Part shown: positions 5,230-6,937 of the stretch, piece by piece
Layout of the letters: each line of letters opens with the position of its first letter
How positions within the stretch are numbered: position 1 is the first letter of the stretch
The notes under the pieces: generated by a model
What the model was told of the DNA's origin: nothing
The model's database searches: none
The model's input: the letters and a program-made list of their open reading frames with translations, nothing else
Made by a program: the position numbers and the translations under genes
Source of the DNA: an uncultured Coriobacteriaceae bacterium
GTDB taxonomy: Bacteria > Actinomycetota > Coriobacteriia > Coriobacteriales > Atopobiaceae
Assembly (NCBI GenBank): GCA_900549525.1
Contig: UWSJ01000090.1
Location: 1 to 6,937, forward strand
Length of the DNA: 6,937 nucleotides
Direction of reading: 5' to 3'

Positions 5230-6003
5230 ATGGCAATCAAGGCGGTCTTCCTTGATATTGATGGCACGCTCGTGCGCTTTCGCGAGAAGACGCTCGACGA
5301 CTACACCCGCGACGCTCTCGCGCGCGCGCACGAGAAGGGCATCGCGCTCTTCGTCGTGACGGGTCGCTTCAAGACGGGCATCGGCATCGACCGCGACTTT
5401 CCCTTCGACGGCTACGGCACGGCCAACGGCGCGTATTGCTTCCTGCCGGGCGGCGAGGTCGTCCACATGTCCGCTTGGAAGCCCGCCGAGGTAGAGGCGC
5501 TTGTGCAGCGCTGTCAGGAGCTTGACGTGTGCGCGAGCTTCACCGAGCCCGACGCCATCTACTTCTGCGGATCCGAGCGCGCCAAGGCGGCGTCGACGCG
5601 CATCCGTCCCCATCACACGACCGGGGCTCGTCCTTGGGGCGTGGTGGGAAAGAACCCGGTGCTACAGGTGGTTGTCGACGGGCCGGAGGGCATGGACGAG
5701 CAGCTCCTCGCGGGCATCGACGGCCTCGAGAGCGCCCGCTGGTCGCCCGAGTTCATCGACGTGGTCGAGAAGGGCCGGGGCAAGGGCGACGCCATTGACG
5801 CGTTCTGCGCCCGCCTGGGGATCACGCCGTCCGAGTGCATGGCCATCGGCGACGGTGGCAACGACGTGCACATGATCCGGCACGCGGGCGTGGGCGTGGC
5901 GATGGGGCAGGCCCGCGATTCCGTGAAGGCTGCCGCCGACGTGGTGGCGCCCTCGGTCGACGACCACGGAGCCGCCTGGGCCATCGAGCACTTCGCGCTC
6001 TAG
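5230..6003 (+). CDS. Cof-type HAD-superfamily phosphatase
   Basis: A cytoplasmic Mg2+-dependent phosphatase of the HAD IIB (Cof) group, which dephosphorylates sugar phosphates, FMN, PLP or similar small molecules; the actual substrate cannot be read from sequence. It has 257 residues, normal for the group (about 260-290). Motif I is FLDIDGTL (7-14, nucleophile Asp9 and acid/base Asp11), motif II is FVVTGR (41-46, Thr44), motif III is Lys185 in GRGKGDAI, and motif IV is GDGGNDVHM (207-215, Asp208 and Asp212). The middle, roughly 80-180, would be the C2 cap. Start: ATG at 5230 with GAGAGGAG (5217-5224), 5 bases away. No clear promoter is seen between the nagB terminator and the gene, so a weak promoter or terminator read-through may drive it. 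Its stop overlaps the stop of the convergent peptidase gene. Proximity to nagB makes an amino-sugar phosphate a possible substrate, which is speculative. Confidence 0.92.
   Translation: MAIKAVFLDIDGTLVRFREKTLDDYTRDALARAHEKGIALFVVTGRFKTGIGIDRDFPFDGYGTANGAYCFLPGGEVVHMSAWKPAEVEALVQRCQELDVCASFTEPDAIYFCGSERAKAASTRIRPHHTTGARPWGVVGKNPVLQVVVDGPEGMDEQLLAGIDGLESARWSPEFIDVVEKGRGKGDAIDAFCARLGITPSECMAIGDGGNDVHMIRHAGVGVAMGQARDSVKAAADVVAPSVDDHGAAWAIEHFAL
6000..6003. other. Shared CTAG: overlapping stop codons of convergent genes
   Basis: The palindrome CTAG serves both genes. TAG at 6001-6003 on the plus strand ends the HAD phosphatase, and TAG at 6002-6000 on the minus strand ends the peptidase. No hairpin or T-run separates them, so each mRNA 3' end must lie inside the opposite gene. 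Confidence 0.95.
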
Positions 6004-6937
6004 CCCAGCACCGTGAGCTGCTTGGGATAGCGGTTCATGACCTCGCAGCCGTCCTCGGTCACGATGACGAGGTCCTCGATGCGCACGCCCACCTCGCCCG
6101 GCAGGTAGATGCCCGGCTCGATAGAGAAGCACTGGCCCGGACGCACGGGCTCGTGGTGGGCGCTCGAGACGTCGCCCGGCTCGTGGTCTTCGAGGCCGAT
6201 CTGGTGGCCCAGGCGGTGCGTGAAGTACTCGCCGTAGCCCGCCTCCTCGATGATGCCCCGCGCCGTGAGGTCAATCTCGGCAAACGTCACGCCCGGACGC
6301 ACGATAGCCTCGGCGGCCTCGTTGGCGCGACGAACCGTCTCGTACACCTCGCGGTCGCGCTCGCTCGGCTCGCGCCTCCAGAAGAAGGCGCGCGTCATGT
6401 CCGAGCAGTACGCGTCCTGCTTGCAGCCCACGTCAAAGAGCACCACGTCACCCTCGGCAAGCACCGTGTCGTCGGGGTGGTGGTGTGGGTCGGCGGCGTT
6501 GGCTCCAAAGCTCACGATGGGCGAGAAGCTGAAGTCCTGGGCACCCAGGCGGCGGTACTCGGCAAGCAGGCCGTCGGCAATCTCGTGTTCGGTCACGCCC
6601 TCGTGCACCTGGGACACGAGCCACGCCATCGCCTGGTCGTTGGTCGCCGAGGCCGCGCGCATGAGGTCGAGCTCGCCGGGCTCCTTGACGGAGCGCGCGT
6701 CGTCCACGGCGGCCGAGCCCAGGCGGAACTCGCTTGCCGCGTCTGCGTCCATGAGCGGCAGCAGCCAGCGGGCGGCCAGGATCTTGTCCACGCCGAGCGG
6801 CGCGTCGTGGTTCGTGACGGCGGCGGCGAGGGGGACGGGGTTGTCCGTGTCGGCGAAGCCCACCACGTCGACGCCGAGGTGCGAGGCGTCGGGGAAGAGG
6901 CGGTTCACGAAGAACGTGGCCTTGACGCTCATGGACG
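6000..6937 (-). CDS. Xaa-Pro aminopeptidase/dipeptidase, M24B family (N-terminus beyond the window)
   Basis: A dinuclear-metal peptidase that releases N-terminal residues before proline or splits Xaa-Pro dipeptides during peptide turnover. In residues counted from the Met at 6932, 1-95 are the end of a creatinase-type N-terminal domain (KATFFVNRLFP, LGVDKILAARWLLPLM). From about 85 on is the pita-bread catalytic domain. Metal ligands are all present: Asp167 (VVLFDVG), Asp178 (CSDMTRAF), His243 (HRLGHQIGLEDHE), Glu272 (FSIEPGIYLPGE) and Glu286 (GVRIEDLV). The Met at 6932 is probably internal, because it falls in the middle of the N-terminal domain and family members have about 350-370 residues. 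I infer roughly 50 residues lie outside. Aminopeptidase P against prolidase cannot be decided. The stop overlaps that of the convergent HAD gene by 4 bases. Confidence 0.93.
   Translation of the reverse strand, partial: SMSVKATFFVNRLFPDASHLGVDVVGFADTDNPVPLAAAVTNHDAPLGVDKILAARWLLPLMDADAASEFRLGSAAVDDARSVKEPGELDLMRAASATNDQAMAWLVSQVHEGVTEHEIADGLLAEYRRLGAQDFSFSPIVSFGANAADPHHHPDDTVLAEGDVVLFDVGCKQDAYCSDMTRAFFWRREPSERDREVYETVRRANEAAEAIVRPGVTFAEIDLTARGIIEEAGYGEYFTHRLGHQIGLEDHEPGDVSSAHHEPVRPGQCFSIEPGIYLPGEVGVRIEDLVIVTEDGCEVMNRYPKQLTVLG

Noticed and set aside
4313..5236. Long minus-strand frame opposite nagB
   Set aside because: It is low-complexity Val, Gly, Ala and Leu sequence produced by the reverse complement of nagB codons, with no recognisable motif or ribosome binding site.

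Overview
The window is G+C-rich, almost fully coding bacterial chromosome. The G+C-biased codon use, strong GGAGG-type ribosome binding sites, Gram-positive-type RacE/MurI and NagB proteins and a tRNA gene with encoded CCA suggest a high-G+C Gram-positive bacterium. My best guess is an actinomycete relative of the Coriobacteriia (Olsenella/Atopobium/Collinsella-like). That placement is inferred from general resemblance, not from a search.

Left part (1-2693): the most striking structure is a head-to-head, imperfect inverted duplication of a murI-rph gene pair around a tRNA-Val(UAC) gene. On the minus strand the order is tRNA-Val (1262-1336), a hairpin terminator or attenuator, murI copy 1 (174-1148), then the first 52 codons of rph copy 1 (1-158, cut by the window edge). 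On the plus strand the order is a TACAAT-type promoter, murI copy 2 (1476-2450) and a complete rph copy 2 (2536-3276). The two glutamate racemases are both intact at 324 residues and differ, by my hand alignment, at 29 positions without gaps. Silent differences are scattered through their conserved parts, so both look maintained by selection. The second copy leads into a conventional housekeeping string.

Middle (3277-5173): rph copy 2 is followed after 240 bp by an RdgB/HAM1-type nucleotide triphosphate pyrophosphatase gene (3517-4143). After a 247-bp leader comes nagB, glucosamine-6-phosphate deaminase (4391-5128), closed by a strong rho-independent terminator (5141-5173). The nagB leader has a good -10 element followed by several hairpins. 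Two of them compete for the same segment, and one covers the ribosome binding site, so a translational switch is conceivable.

Right part (5174-6937): a Cof-type HAD phosphatase gene (5230-6003) converges on an M24-family Xaa-Pro aminopeptidase/dipeptidase gene (6937-6000, minus strand, start beyond the window). The two genes share a CTAG palindrome in which each strand supplies a TAG stop.

Functionally this is mostly housekeeping: D-glutamate supply for peptidoglycan (MurI), tRNA 3'-end trimming (RNase PH), nucleotide-pool cleaning (RdgB), amino-sugar catabolism feeding on or opposing wall-precursor synthesis (NagB), sugar-phosphate or cofactor dephosphorylation (HAD) and peptide turnover (peptidase). 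I see no defence system, CRISPR array, transposase or phage gene. The points worth following are the inverted murI-rph duplication, which needs an assembly check first, and the candidate regulatory leaders of murI copy 2 and nagB.
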